Assembly (NCBI GenBank): GCA_009781725.1
Contig: WQVF01000015.1
Location: 1 to 60,015, forward strand
DNA: 60,015 nucleotides
Direction of reading: 5' to 3'
Source: Defluviitaleaceae bacterium
Lineage (GTDB): Bacteria; Bacillota; Clostridia; Lachnospirales; WQUN01
In this document: one piece after another, positions 42,397-51,217 of the stretch
Layout of the letters: each line of letters opens with the position of its first letter
Numbering within the stretch: the first letter of the stretch is position 1
Translations under genes and position numbers: made by a program
Notes under the pieces: generated by a model
The model's input: only the letters and a program-made list of their open reading frames with translations
The model's database searches: none
Told to the model about the DNA's origin: nothing

Positions 42397-43125
42397 CTAA
42401 TACATTTTTGCCGTATTTTCAAACCGGTCGGTTGTTAGTCCGTTTTCTACTGCATATGCTTTGCCTTCTGCTGCCCAAAGCATCCCGCGGCGTACAATTT
42501 CCTGGGCACTTGGAGAGTGGTCAAATACATTATCCAAATGCCCCAAGGATGTATAAAACACCCGTCCGTTGCCCCATGATTTTGTCCATACAACGGGCAT
42601 ATCCACGGGCTTATTGGATATATGATAATAGGGCACCGTTTCCGGTGAGAATCGGGTCGTCGCAAGGATTTCAATTGATGGGTCGATATGCAGATAATAA
42701 TGCTCGCTGGATACAGGAAAGTCTTCGATGCCAGCAACAATCGGGTTGGAATGGGCAGTGATATTAACCGTGTAATTCACACCGTCACCACCGGGATGGC
42801 TTACCCATTGGCCGCCGGTTATAAACTGCCACTCGGTATTTAGCCTAAAGGAATCGCACATGCCCCCATGATGACCGGCAAGGCCGACCCCGGCACCTAT
42901 GGCCTTGGCCATATTTACTACATAATCGTGATTAATCTCACCCATTGTCCAACAAGACACCAGCAAATCAAGTTCCATTAGTGCATCAAGGTCTGCGAGG
43001 CAGTCCAAGGTATCGGAAATGGTTACCTTAAACCCTTCCTTCTCCAGAATCCCTCCAAACCGTTTTGATACCAACTCAGGTTGATGACCATCCCACCCGC
43101 CTTGGAAAATTAGTGCTTTTTTCAT
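42397..43125 (-). CDS. ThuA-like domain protein
   Basis: A 242-residue protein of the ThuA/trehalose-utilisation fold, related to class I glutamine amidotransferases: KALIFQGGWDGHQPEL, GAGVGLAGHHGGMCDSF, VWTKSWGNGRVFYTSLGH. The motif order and length are normal. ThuA proteins take part in sugar metabolism but the reaction is not settled. AAAGGAGGC precedes the ATG. It lies 17 bases after the MalY/PatB-like gene. Confidence 0.85.
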   Translation of the reverse strand: MKKALIFQGGWDGHQPELVSKRFGGILEKEGFKVTISDTLDCLADLDALMELDLLVSCWTMGEINHDYVVNMAKAIGAGVGLAGHHGGMCDSFRLNTEWQFITGGQWVSHPGGDGVNYTVNITAHSNPIVAGIEDFPVSSEHYYLHIDPSIEILATTRFSPETVPYYHISNKPVDMPVVWTKSWGNGRVFYTSLGHLDNVFDHSPSAQEIVRRGMLWAAEGKAYAVENGLTTDRFENTAKMY

Positions 43126-43142
43126 AAAAAATCGTGCCTCCT

Positions 43143-44306
43143 TTATATATTAAATGTTCTTACAATGCGCTCCATTGCTGTTTTCAGCAAGCTTCTTGGG
43201 CAGGCTAGGTTTACCCGCATAAACCCTGCTCCGTTTTCGCCAAAGCTTGTACCGCTGGAGAGCCATACCTTGGCTTCGTTTAATTTATCTTCTAGCTCCT
43301 GATGAGATATACTCAGTGGGTTAAAGTCCAACCACATTAGATATGAGCCTTCCGGCGAAATGGGGAGAATCTTCGTTTCCTTGGTCAGATAATCTCGGAC
43401 AAATGCTGCGTTTCCTGCCAGGTATTCCATTAACTCGCCCAGCCACTGCCCTCCTTGCGCATATGCCGCTTGGCAGGCTGCAAGACCCATCACATTGAGC
43501 TGACCAAAGCCTGTGGCGTGGATTTCATGCTTATACCTGCTCCGCAACTCTTTGTTAGGGATGAATATATTGGAAGCTTGTATCCCCGCCAGGTTAAAGG
43601 TCTTGGAAGGAGCGGTACATATAATTGAAAAATCAGCAAACTCTTCACATACATTGGTAAATACCACATGCTTATGCCCTGGGAATATAATATCACAATG
43701 GATTTCGTCTGATACGACAATTACCCCATGTTTTTGGCAGATACGGCCTAATGCCAGCAGCTCATCCTTAAGCCAAACCCGGCCTCCTGGATTGTGGGGG
43801 TTGCACAAGATAAACATTTTGACTTGGTTATCGATAATCTTTTTTTCGAAGTCTATATAATTAATGGTGTAACGGCCATTAAAATACTCTAATGGGCTGT
43901 CTATGGCGATGCGACTATTGGCCTTTATGGTATTTTCGATAGGGTAATATAGTGGTTTTTGAATTATTATGGCGTCGCCTGGGGCAGTCAACCCCTTGAT
44001 TGCCATACCCAATGCAAACACAACCCCTGGGGCCTTTACCATCCATTCTTTTTCTATATGATAATCATGTCTTTTGGCAAACCAATTGGCTACTGTGTCG
44101 AAATAATCTTCTCCTACATCTGCATAACCGTAAATCCCATGGTCGGCTACCTTTTGTATTGCGTCCATTACAGGGGTTGGTATGCGGAAATCCATATCAG
44201 CCACCCATAATGGGATGGCGTCCTCCGGTTTGCCAAATCTCTTGTGGAAATCGTATTTATAGGAATTGGTACCCTTCCTATTGATAACCTCATCAAAGTT
44301 GTACAT
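43143..44306 (-). CDS. MalY/PatB-type PLP enzyme (cystathionine beta-lyase-like)
   Basis: A 387-residue class I/II aminotransferase-fold enzyme. It starts YNFDEVINRKGTNSYKYD, the MalY/PatB signature, has WVADMDFRIP, the NPHNPGGRVW substrate loop, SDEIHCDIIF and the PLP Lys in APSKTFNLAGIQ. Members split cystathionine or related C-S bonds. With the downstream-of-promoter neighbour at 44380 it gives a two-step sulfur amino acid module. GGAGGG precedes the ATG. Confidence 0.93.
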   Translation of the reverse strand: MYNFDEVINRKGTNSYKYDFHKRFGKPEDAIPLWVADMDFRIPTPVMDAIQKVADHGIYGYADVGEDYFDTVANWFAKRHDYHIEKEWMVKAPGVVFALGMAIKGLTAPGDAIIIQKPLYYPIENTIKANSRIAIDSPLEYFNGRYTINYIDFEKKIIDNQVKMFILCNPHNPGGRVWLKDELLALGRICQKHGVIVVSDEIHCDIIFPGHKHVVFTNVCEEFADFSIICTAPSKTFNLAGIQASNIFIPNKELRSRYKHEIHATGFGQLNVMGLAACQAAYAQGGQWLGELMEYLAGNAAFVRDYLTKETKILPISPEGSYLMWLDFNPLSISHQELEDKLNEAKVWLSSGTSFGENGAGFMRVNLACPRSLLKTAMERIVRTFNI

Positions 44307-44379
44307 ACATCTATCCCTCCATAGTTATAGCGAACGACTTTCGAATAGGGAGGCTACGCCCATCCACTCACTCCTTGCA

Positions 44380-45510
44380 CTATCCCATAGCCTGTTGCAA
44401 GTCTTCTATCAAATCTTTGGCGTTTTCTATCCCTACAGAAAAGCGCAGCAGTCGGTCTGTTATACCTCGTGCCAGTCGCTCCTCCTCCGGCAAGTCTTCA
44501 TGGGTACACATTGCCGGTATGGTTATAAGGGAATTTACGCAGCCTAGGCTTTCAGCATATGCGATTAGCTTTGTATGTTTAAGTATGTTATGGGCGGTTT
44601 GAACGGTGTCGGTTTCAAATGAAATCATTGCACCGAAGCCATAGGCCTGCCTCTTCATGATTTCATATCCTTTATGGCTGGGTAGACCGGGGTAAAGTAC
44701 TCTTGTGATTCTGGGATGATTTTGAAGCCATGTTGCAAGGGTCATGGCGTTTTCCTGGGCTTTGTCCATTCGTATTGCTAAGGTTTTTATTCCTCGCAAT
44801 ACAAGGAAGCTATCAAATGGAGACAGACAGGCACCTATGGATACATGAAGCTGACGGAGTTTTTCATTCAGGCCTATATCTCCGACAACAGCAAACCCGG
44901 AAGTTGTATCGCTATGCCCTCCTAAATACTTTGTTCCGCTGTGAATAACAATATCAGCACCCAATTCCAGGGGGTTGAGAAAATACGGCGTTAGAAAAGT
45001 ATTATCCACGATTATCAATATATCAGGGTACACGGCGGCCTTGACTGCCTTAATATCTGTAATATCCATCATGGGATTGGTTGGGGTTTCCAGGTATATG
45101 CCCTTGGTGTTGGGCCTGATTGCTGCTTTTACGGCAACTATATCCCCGGTATCAACAAAGTCAAATGATAACCCGCGTCTTTCCAATATAGTCCTAAAGA
45201 GCCTGATGGCACCACCATAAAGGTCCTCTGTTGCGATAATATGGTCGCCTGGGTCGAACAGCTCCATCACTGTGGCAATCGCAGCCATTCCTGTAGAAAA
45301 GCCATAGCATTCCACACCACCCTCAAGGGCGGCTACAGTTTTTTCGGCGGTTTCTCTTGTGGGATTTTGGATGCGAGAATACACATAGCTGTCATACTCT
45401 TGCGGGTCAATAGGATGCCGGTAAGTAGATGCCATATAAATAGGGACAGACAGCCCCCCTGTTGGCTCTTTATGCCTGTATCCATGTATGCAGGCGGTAT
45501 CAAATTTCAT
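44380..45510 (-). CDS. Cys/Met metabolism PLP enzyme (cystathionine gamma-synthase/lyase type)
   Basis: A 376-residue protein with all family blocks: DTACIHGYRHKEPTGGLSVP, YSRIQNPTRETAEKTVAALEG, VDNTFLTPYF and the PLP Lys in VIHSGTKYLGGHSD. It acts in transsulfuration, joining or cutting Cys and homoserine derivatives. MetB, MetC and MccB types cannot be told apart safely by eye. AAAGGGG precedes the ATG. It forms a set with the MalY-like gene 73 bases downstream. Confidence 0.93.
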   Translation of the reverse strand: MKFDTACIHGYRHKEPTGGLSVPIYMASTYRHPIDPQEYDSYVYSRIQNPTRETAEKTVAALEGGVECYGFSTGMAAIATVMELFDPGDHIIATEDLYGGAIRLFRTILERRGLSFDFVDTGDIVAVKAAIRPNTKGIYLETPTNPMMDITDIKAVKAAVYPDILIIVDNTFLTPYFLNPLELGADIVIHSGTKYLGGHSDTTSGFAVVGDIGLNEKLRQLHVSIGACLSPFDSFLVLRGIKTLAIRMDKAQENAMTLATWLQNHPRITRVLYPGLPSHKGYEIMKRQAYGFGAMISFETDTVQTAHNILKHTKLIAYAESLGCVNSLITIPAMCTHEDLPEEERLARGITDRLLRFSVGIENAKDLIEDLQQAMG

Positions 45511-45527
45511 TGTAAAACCCCTTTGGT

Positions 45528-46523
45528 TTACACACTAGCCCAGAAATCATCCTCGGCGGTGGTTTCTTTTTTTGGTTTCTTTTTCGGAACATATTTCTCC
45601 GGCTGTGGGCCTGGGTCCATTTCGCGCAGTTTTCTCCAGATATCCACTTCTTCTTCCAAAGGTAGTTCCGGTGGAGGATTGTTAGCTTTTTCTATAATTG
45701 ATGTTGGACTACTGGGTCTTTCCTCAGGTGTTTCTGTTTCAACTACCTTAATTTCTTCAGGTGGAGGGCTCTCGGTTTTGCCTAGATTTGTCCAGATATC
45801 GCCTTCATTTTTCTCTTGCTCTTCATTTTCATCAATTGTACCGATATCCCGCCAACGGCGCTCTTCTGCTTTTTTGGCTTCTATTTCCTGGATTTCCAAC
45901 ACAGGGTCTTTGTCCATCTCCGGGCGATATTTCTTGAAAATTCTCATTATCATGTAGGACGCCAAGGTAGCATACAAGCCTGGAGCGAGGAACAGCGCAA
46001 GTGGTGCTATTATAAAGAAAGACAAAACACCCGCCGCAAGTAGCACCACACAGGATAAAGATGTAAGCATATGCCTATTAGCCATGAAAAAGCTGGTTTT
46101 TATAATCTGCTTAAGCCCCATATCGAAACGGGCAATCATGGGGAATGCATAAATGGACATAAACGTAATTTCTACAAAAAGAATAATCTGTGCAGGGAGT
46201 ATAATAAAAGCCATCCCCCCGACTGCATCAATATTGGTCACATTAAACCAAATCAACCACATCAGGAGAATGGCAATCAGCCATAAAATAGTAGCTTTTT
46301 TGAAATTGGCCTTAAATGCCTCCCAAAAATCCCGGGTAATATAACCCTCCCGATTAGCGATGCGGCGGGTTGATACATAGAACATGGCCGATGTAGAAGC
46401 CCCGATTGTGATGCCAAAGCCGATAACGCTGAAAAACAGCCACATGAAACTCAAAATAATCATGTCTGCCACTAAGCCGCCATATTTGTTAAAAGGTCCT
46501 TCCAGACTAAAAAAATCCCGCAT
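45528..46523 (-). CDS. DUF624 (YesL-like) membrane protein with a charged tail
   Basis: About 331 residues from the ATG at 46523, which follows GAAAGGGG. The first 200 residues match YesL/DUF624: RDFFSLEGPFNKYGGLVADM, five to six membrane helices and GEYITRDFWEAFKANFKK-like sequence (here REGYITRDFWEAFKANFKK). The last 130 residues are polar, rich in Glu, Pro and Lys, and likely disordered, which is longer than in most YesL proteins. The role is unknown; YesL genes often go with sugar use. It is divergent from a WYL regulator and shares its upstream region. Confidence 0.85.
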   Translation of the reverse strand: MRDFFSLEGPFNKYGGLVADMIILSFMWLFFSVIGFGITIGASTSAMFYVSTRRIANREGYITRDFWEAFKANFKKATILWLIAILLMWLIWFNVTNIDAVGGMAFIILPAQIILFVEITFMSIYAFPMIARFDMGLKQIIKTSFFMANRHMLTSLSCVVLLAAGVLSFFIIAPLALFLAPGLYATLASYMIMRIFKKYRPEMDKDPVLEIQEIEAKKAEERRWRDIGTIDENEEQEKNEGDIWTNLGKTESPPPEEIKVVETETPEERPSSPTSIIEKANNPPPELPLEEEVDIWRKLREMDPGPQPEKYVPKKKPKKETTAEDDFWASV

Positions 46524-46602
46524 TGATGTACCCCTTTCAGGAATGCTTGTTTTTTTCATTATAACCTTAATTACAAATTAATGCATCAGATAAAACGCGC
46601 GT

Positions 46603-46624
46603 TTATGTCAGATTTATGACATAA
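46603..46624. promoter_or_regulatory. Palindromic operator candidate between DUF624 and the WYL regulator
   Basis: Perfect 8-base arms TTATGTCA and TGACATAA are separated by GATTTA. It is centred 28 bases before the regulator ATG and 90 bases before the DUF624 start on the other strand. A related TGTCAGATTATATG occurs at 47596-47609 just past the regulator stop. Autoregulation is an inference from symmetry and position. Confidence 0.6.
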
Positions 46625-46641
46625 TACCCAGGGTGATAACA

Positions 46642-47586
46642 ATGCAGGCAAACAGATTATTCGAGATTATTTATATTTTGTTAAACAAAAAATCCGTAAC
46701 AGCCAAAAATCTGGCAGAGCATTTTGGCGTGTCCACCAGGACAATTTACCGGGATGTGGATAATCTAAGCCTTGCCGGGATTCCTGTTTATACAGAGAAG
46801 GGAAAAGGCGGCGGCATCTTCCTGTTGCCGGATTTTGTCCTTAACAAATCCATTCTTAGCGAGGACGAGCAAAACGAGATTCTAAGCGCACTCCATGGTT
46901 TATCCCATATCACAACGGAGGAGACCCGAGGCGTCCTTAACCGGCTGTCAACGATTTTCAATAAAACCGCCGCCAACTGGCTTGAAATAGATTTTTCTGA
47001 TTGGAGCTATTCCAATTTTTACTTTTATGATTTCAAAGATGCCATACTAAAGCAGCGCATTGCCGCGTTTGATTACTACAATAGCTATGGCGAAAAATCC
47101 CACAGACGGGTTGAGCCTTTGCAGCTTTGGTTTAAGTCCCGGGCGTGGTATGTAAAGGCCTTTTGCCTTAACAAAACGAGCATGAGGCTTTTTAAGCTCT
47201 CAAGAGTGAAAAATCTTGTAATAACAGATGAACACTTTCTGGTACGGGACAATCTTTTGGCAGAAACCCTCAAGGATTCCCAAACAGAAACGGTACAAGA
47301 GGATACTGAGTCTGAAGCAATACATCCACTGGTTTGCAAGGACATAACCATAAAACTACATGTAATGCCAGAGCTGGCATATCGGGTCTTTGATGAGTTT
47401 GATGAAGATATGATTTTTAAGCATGAGGATGGCAGTTTTACAGTGACCATCAATTGGCCAGAGGATAATTGGGTTTATGGCTATATTCTTTCCTTTGGAG
47501 ATTTTGCTGAAGTTTTGGAACCGGAGCATCTACGAGGCATAATTTGTGAAAAAGCGAAGAATATTTCGGGGAAATATAAAATATGA
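46642..47586 (+). CDS. WYL-domain transcriptional regulator (YafY type)
   Basis: About 314 residues from the ATG at 46642 with GGGTGA before it. N-terminal HTH_11 winged helix (VTAKNLAEHFGVSTRTIYRD), WYL domain at about 135-215 (RVEPLQLWFKSRAWYVKAFC) and a WCX C-terminal extension. WYL proteins sense small ligands or nucleic acids. It is divergent from the DUF624 gene and followed by a zinc-ribbon gene. A palindrome upstream is the likely binding site. Confidence 0.92.
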   Translation: MQANRLFEIIYILLNKKSVTAKNLAEHFGVSTRTIYRDVDNLSLAGIPVYTEKGKGGGIFLLPDFVLNKSILSEDEQNEILSALHGLSHITTEETRGVLNRLSTIFNKTAANWLEIDFSDWSYSNFYFYDFKDAILKQRIAAFDYYNSYGEKSHRRVEPLQLWFKSRAWYVKAFCLNKTSMRLFKLSRVKNLVITDEHFLVRDNLLAETLKDSQTETVQEDTESEAIHPLVCKDITIKLHVMPELAYRVFDEFDEDMIFKHEDGSFTVTINWPEDNWVYGYILSFGDFAEVLEPEHLRGIICEKAKNISGKYKI

Positions 47587-47731
47587 CATGCAGTTGTCAG
47601 ATTATATGCTTTATTCTTATAAAGACCGAGGGACGATGTCATATGTACCGCAAGCTGTCCAAATACCAAAAAGGGGCTGGGATACTAGTAACCAGCCTTT
47701 TATGGATAAATCATTAACCAGGAGGATACCT

Positions 47732-47995
47732 ATGGAAAATGCAAAACACTGCCAATCATGCTACATGCCAATGGGCAAAGACGAGGATTTCGGCAAGGAA
47801 AAAGACGGCAGCCAAAACGCCGATTACTGCCAATATTGCTATGTTGACGGTAAGTTTACCAGTAATGAGACATACGAAGAGGCAGTAGAGAGCAACATCC
47901 AATTTTGGAAAGAAGAAGGGGACAAAAGCGACGACGAAGCCAGAGAAAGAATAAAAGCAGTTTTTCCAACTCTTAAGCGTTGGAAAGTGGCGTAA
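47732..47995 (+). CDS. Small zinc-ribbon protein
   Basis: 87 residues from the ATG at 47732 (AGGAGGATACCT). It has two CXXC pairs (HCQSCYMPM and YCQYCYVDG) with DFGKEKDGS between them, matching the putative zinc-ribbon family that is sometimes fused to AraC-effector domains. The C-terminus is charged and helical (SNIQFWKEEGDKSDDEARE). The 145 bases upstream, past the WYL gene, include a TGACA/TGTCA repeat, so the WYL protein may control it. Confidence 0.85.
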   Translation: MENAKHCQSCYMPMGKDEDFGKEKDGSQNADYCQYCYVDGKFTSNETYEEAVESNIQFWKEEGDKSDDEARERIKAVFPTLKRWKVA

Positions 47996-47998
47996 ACT

Positions 47999-48067
47999 GT
48001 CATTGCTAGGAGCAAAGCGACGAAGCAATCCAGAGTCCTGGGTTGCTTCGCTACGCTCGCGATGATG
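47999..48067. repeat. Palindromic repeat B, copy 1
   Basis: Starts TGTCATTGCTAGGAGCAAAG and ends with GCTTCGCTACGCTCGCGATG, partly complementary arms. Related to 49499-49579. It lies 4 bases after the zinc-ribbon stop. Confidence 0.75.
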
Positions 48068-48101
48068 TGAGCATACATACTTACACAAAGGAGCAACTAT
48101 A

Positions 48102-48941
48102 ATGATAGAACTTCCCGAAACCTATGTACTAGCCAGCCAAATCAACGAAACCCTGGTCGGCAAAACAATAAAACACGCCATAGCCAACGCCAGCCCTCAC
48201 AGCTTTGCCTGGTACACGGGAGACCCCGCCCTCTATGGGCCAAAACTTGAAGGCCAAGCCATAACAAGCTCAAACCCTGGCACAGGCTACACCTGTGGTG
48301 GCAACACAGAAATAATCTGCGATGACTTTGTGCTGGTCATAAGCACACCCATAAAATATCACAACCCAGGCACAAAAATCCCCAAGACCCATCAATTGCT
48401 GCTCCAATTCGACGACGACTCCCATATGAGCTGCACCGTACAGATGTGGGGCTCAATGCTGTGTGCCCCGGCTTCGGAAATAAAAAATTCCGGACATTTT
48501 GCAAACAGTCATTTACCTGATCCCCTGACCAATGCCTTTGATGAAAATTACTTTGAAGCCCTATGGAAAAACGCAAAGCCCAGCCTAAGTGCAAAAGCCC
48601 TACTAGCAACAGAACAACGGATTCCGGGGCTTGGCAACGGTGTATGTCAGGACATATTGTTCAACGCACGTATCCACCCAAAAAGAAAGCTGGAAGCTAT
48701 GGGGGATACCCACATGGAAGCCCTATTTAACAGCGTAAAAACAACCCTAATGGCAATGAAAGACGGTGGCGGCCGTGATACCGAGCGGGATTTATATAGC
48801 AACTACGGGGGATATAGAACGATTTTATCAAAGAAAACCATAGGTTCCCCCTGCATAGAATGCGGCGGTGTCTTGATAAGGCAATCTTTCCTTGGAGGAA
48901 ATATATATTTTTGCGAACTATGCCAGCCCATGGAGGGCTGA
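48102..48941 (+). CDS. Fpg/Nei-like DNA glycosylase with Ile at position 2
   Basis: A 279-residue protein with the Fpg/Nei layout. The N-terminus is MIELPETYVLASQIN, where Fpg has Pro2 as the nucleophile and Glu3 as acid. Here position 2 is Ile, and Glu3 stays. The H2TH core is present (ALLATEQRIPGLGNGVCQDILF, matching the usual PGIGN helix), then the C-terminal zinc finger (CIECGG and CELCQ). Without Pro2 the usual Schiff-base chemistry is doubtful, so it may use another nucleophile or only bind damaged DNA. AAAGGAGC precedes the ATG. Confidence 0.85.
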   Translation: MIELPETYVLASQINETLVGKTIKHAIANASPHSFAWYTGDPALYGPKLEGQAITSSNPGTGYTCGGNTEIICDDFVLVISTPIKYHNPGTKIPKTHQLLLQFDDDSHMSCTVQMWGSMLCAPASEIKNSGHFANSHLPDPLTNAFDENYFEALWKNAKPSLSAKALLATEQRIPGLGNGVCQDILFNARIHPKRKLEAMGDTHMEALFNSVKTTLMAMKDGGGRDTERDLYSNYGGYRTILSKKTIGSPCIECGGVLIRQSFLGGNIYFCELCQPMEG

Positions 48942-48962
48942 ACCAAATATGAATGGAGAACG

Positions 48963-49448
48963 ATGATGGCAAAAGAAAAAATAGGCTTTGAGCAATTTAT
49001 GGAGGCAGTGGCTGACACCGATAAATCCTTTATTAAGGATTTACACGAATACCTAATAGAGCAAGGCTGCAAAGCAACATATGAAGAAAAGAAAATCGGG
49101 TATCTAGCCTCCTACAAATGGGGCAAACCCCCAAGGACAATAATAAACTTCGTATTCCGAAAGCAGGGAATGCTTACCCGTATCTATGGCGAAAACATAA
49201 GCCAATACCCTGACTTCATAAATAATCTATCTGAGAAAATGATTGGGTCTATAAGGGACGCAGGTGATTGCAAAAGACTAATTCATAATACATGCAGCCC
49301 GAAATGTTCCGGATATGATTTCCTGATAGGAAGCGAGCATTTCCAGAAATGTAGGTATAACTGTTTTGAGTTCCTAGTGTCGGAAGAGAATAATCCACAT
49401 ATTATGGCGTTTATTGAGAATGAGCTGAATCAAAGAAAAACCACGTAA
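48963..49448 (+). CDS. Conserved hypothetical protein with a Cys cluster
   Basis: 161 residues starting at one of two adjacent ATGs after GGAGAACG. The N-terminal part is helical (GFEQFMEAVADTD), the centre is a beta-rich domain (LASYKWGKPPRTIINFVFRK) and the C-terminus has five Cys (DCKRLIHNTCSPKCSGYDF, then CRYNCFEF), possibly a metal site. It follows the Fpg-like gene by 21 bases, so they are likely cotranscribed. I do not recognise a named function. Confidence 0.75.
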   Translation: MMAKEKIGFEQFMEAVADTDKSFIKDLHEYLIEQGCKATYEEKKIGYLASYKWGKPPRTIINFVFRKQGMLTRIYGENISQYPDFINNLSEKMIGSIRDAGDCKRLIHNTCSPKCSGYDFLIGSEHFQKCRYNCFEFLVSEENNPHIMAFIENELNQRKTT

Positions 49449-49453
49449 CCAAT

Positions 49454-49476
49454 AGTCGCCCTTGGGCGACTTTTTT
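49454..49476 (+). terminator. Terminator after the Cys-cluster gene
   Basis: AGTCGCCC and GGGCGACT pair around TT, followed by TTTTT. It starts 6 bases after the stop. Confidence 0.88.
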
Positions 49477-49498
49477 GCTGTCAATGCCAATCTTGCTT

Positions 49499-49579
49499 GT
49501 CATTGCGAGGCAAAGCCGAAGCAGTCCAAAGCCTATGCAAATTCTGGATTGCCGCGTCGCTTTGCTCCTCGCAATGACA
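49499..49579. repeat. Palindromic repeat B, copy 2
   Basis: Starts GTCATTGCGAGG and ends CCTCGCAATGAC, perfect outer arms. The inner part has GCAGTCC and GGATTGC in opposing places. Of the same style as 47999-48067. Similar GTCATTGCGAGG repeats are common in many bacterial genomes. Confidence 0.82.
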
Positions 49580-49633
49580 TGGTAGAAAACAATTTCAACA
49601 CATGTTTTGGAACAGGCATTAGAGCTGTTGTGA

Positions 49634-50161
49634 TTACCTTACCCCACCATAGTACCCATACGATACCCTAGCCTCATAGGGCAACTTCTCTCTACGGCTA
49701 CCTGAGCCATCTGGTTTACCAATGGGGACCACTGCCCACAGACGATGATTCTCTGGTATGCCTAACAATTTTTTTGCAGCGGCTTGCCGTTCAGAATCTA
49801 TGAATGGGTAATCCAACCATAAGCTACCGTATCCTAGAGCTGTTGCCGCCAGCAATATATTTTCCATAGCGGCGGAGTAGTCCTCTTTTGTAAAATCCAT
49901 GCCATCATAGGCGATGCCATCAGATAGGATAGCTATAGCCCCAGGTGTTGTTCTAAGGCTAGGATGAGGGGTTATTTCGCTTATTGGGTCAATGGATTTG
50001 CGATCCGGCAAAATTATTAGCCGCACGGTTTGGCGGTTTACACCTGATGGTGCTGTTATACCGGCTTTGGCAATCTGCTCAAGATGCTCAAGGGGCACCG
50101 CGTCCGGCAGAAAAGTCTCCTTGTGCGAGTAGCGTAACTCGATTGCTTCGAATACAGTCAT
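49634..50161 (-). CDS. Nitroreductase family protein
   Basis: About 175 residues from the ATG at 50161, which follows AAGGAGGATGCT; an upstream in-frame start at 50206 lies before that site. FMN-binding nitroreductase motifs: FEAIELRYSHKETF (Arg-Tyr-Ser), AGITAPSGVNRQTV, AMENILLAATALGYGSLWL and AVVPIGKP. The substrate is not known. It follows dgt by 48 bases. Confidence 0.92.
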   Translation of the reverse strand: MTVFEAIELRYSHKETFLPDAVPLEHLEQIAKAGITAPSGVNRQTVRLIILPDRKSIDPISEITPHPSLRTTPGAIAILSDGIAYDGMDFTKEDYSAAMENILLAATALGYGSLWLDYPFIDSERQAAAKKLLGIPENHRLWAVVPIGKPDGSGSRREKLPYEARVSYGYYGGVR

Positions 50162-50209
50162 AGCATCCTCCTTAAAATGCGTTTCGAGTGGGGCAGCCCA
50201 CTCCATTTA

Positions 50210-51217
50210 TCAGTTCTCCCACGCAGCAGGCATAAATATCTCCTCAAACCGCTTCATTGCGAAGCGGTCGGTCATGCCTGCTATATTATCTGCTGCTGCA
50301 CGCATTACATCATTTTGGCCTGTTCTTACCCTTGCCAGAATATCCTCTGGCAACTCTTCGGGCTTGGATATGTAATGCTCGTACAACAGCTTTAACATAC
50401 CTTGGATTTTGCCTCGTTCTCTTTGGTGGAGCTGGTTTACATACACATTTTCGAATAGATAACTGCGCAAATCTCTTAGTACACGGGCCAACTCCGGCGG
50501 CAGCTCAATGCTGCATTTCCCTTGACTGGCTTCAACCATGCTGCGTACCAGCAAGTCTATGCGCTTCGTGCTTGTTGGGCCAAGAACATCCAATATATTT
50601 CTCGGGATATCCGACAATGTGATGAGCTTTGCCCTTATTGCGTCTTCGATGTCATGGGTCATATATGCGATTTTATCTGATAGCTGCACTACTTTGCCTT
50701 CCAATGTAGCAGGGGCACACTCCGTGCGATGATTTAAAATGCCGTCCAGCACCTCATAAGTCAGGTTTAGCCCATCGCCGCTGTTTTCCAATACCTCAAC
50801 GACCCTAACACTTTGTACATTATGTTTAAAGCCACCAGGTACCAGACTATCCAGGGCGTCTTCCCCGGTATGGCCGAAGGGGGTATGCCCAAGGTCATGA
50901 CCCAGAGCAATGGCTTCTGTAAGGTCTTCGTTGAGGCGCAGCGCACGGGCAATGGTGCGGGCAATCTGGGCAACCTCCAAAGTGTGGGTCAAACGGGTAC
51001 GATAATGATCCCCTTCCGGAGATATAAACACCTGTGTCTTATGCATCAGCCGCCTAAAGGCCTTAGAATGGGTAATCCTATCCCTGTCCTTTTGGAACTC
51101 CGTTCGGATATCACAAAACTCAGCCGGGTGCTTGCGGCCTTTGGTCTCTGCACTCTTTGATGCAAAAGGGCTTAGAGTCTGGGCTTCATAAAGCTCGGCC
51201 CTTTCCCGGATATTCAT
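50210..51217 (-). CDS. dgt: dGTPase (HD-domain deoxynucleoside triphosphohydrolase)
   Basis: A 335-residue HD phosphohydrolase. Metal ligands are in RTRLTHTLEVAQIAR and LGHDLGHTPFGHTGEDAL. VQLSDKIAYMTHDIEDA gives the last Asp. It cuts dGTP or other dNTPs to deoxynucleoside and tripolyphosphate, adjusting the dNTP pool and sometimes blocking phages. It starts in a 4-base overlap (ATGA) with the response regulator gene upstream, so its translation is tied to that regulator. Confidence 0.94.
   Translation of the reverse strand: MNIRERAELYEAQTLSPFASKSAETKGRKHPAEFCDIRTEFQKDRDRITHSKAFRRLMHKTQVFISPEGDHYRTRLTHTLEVAQIARTIARALRLNEDLTEAIALGHDLGHTPFGHTGEDALDSLVPGGFKHNVQSVRVVEVLENSGDGLNLTYEVLDGILNHRTECAPATLEGKVVQLSDKIAYMTHDIEDAIRAKLITLSDIPRNILDVLGPTSTKRIDLLVRSMVEASQGKCSIELPPELARVLRDLRSYLFENVYVNQLHQRERGKIQGMLKLLYEHYISKPEELPEDILARVRTGQNDVMRAAADNIAGMTDRFAMKRFEEIFMPAAWEN

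Noticed and set aside
44314..44354. Terminator between the two PLP enzyme genes
   Set aside because: The CCCTCC/GGGAGG pairing is short and interrupted and no T-run follows.
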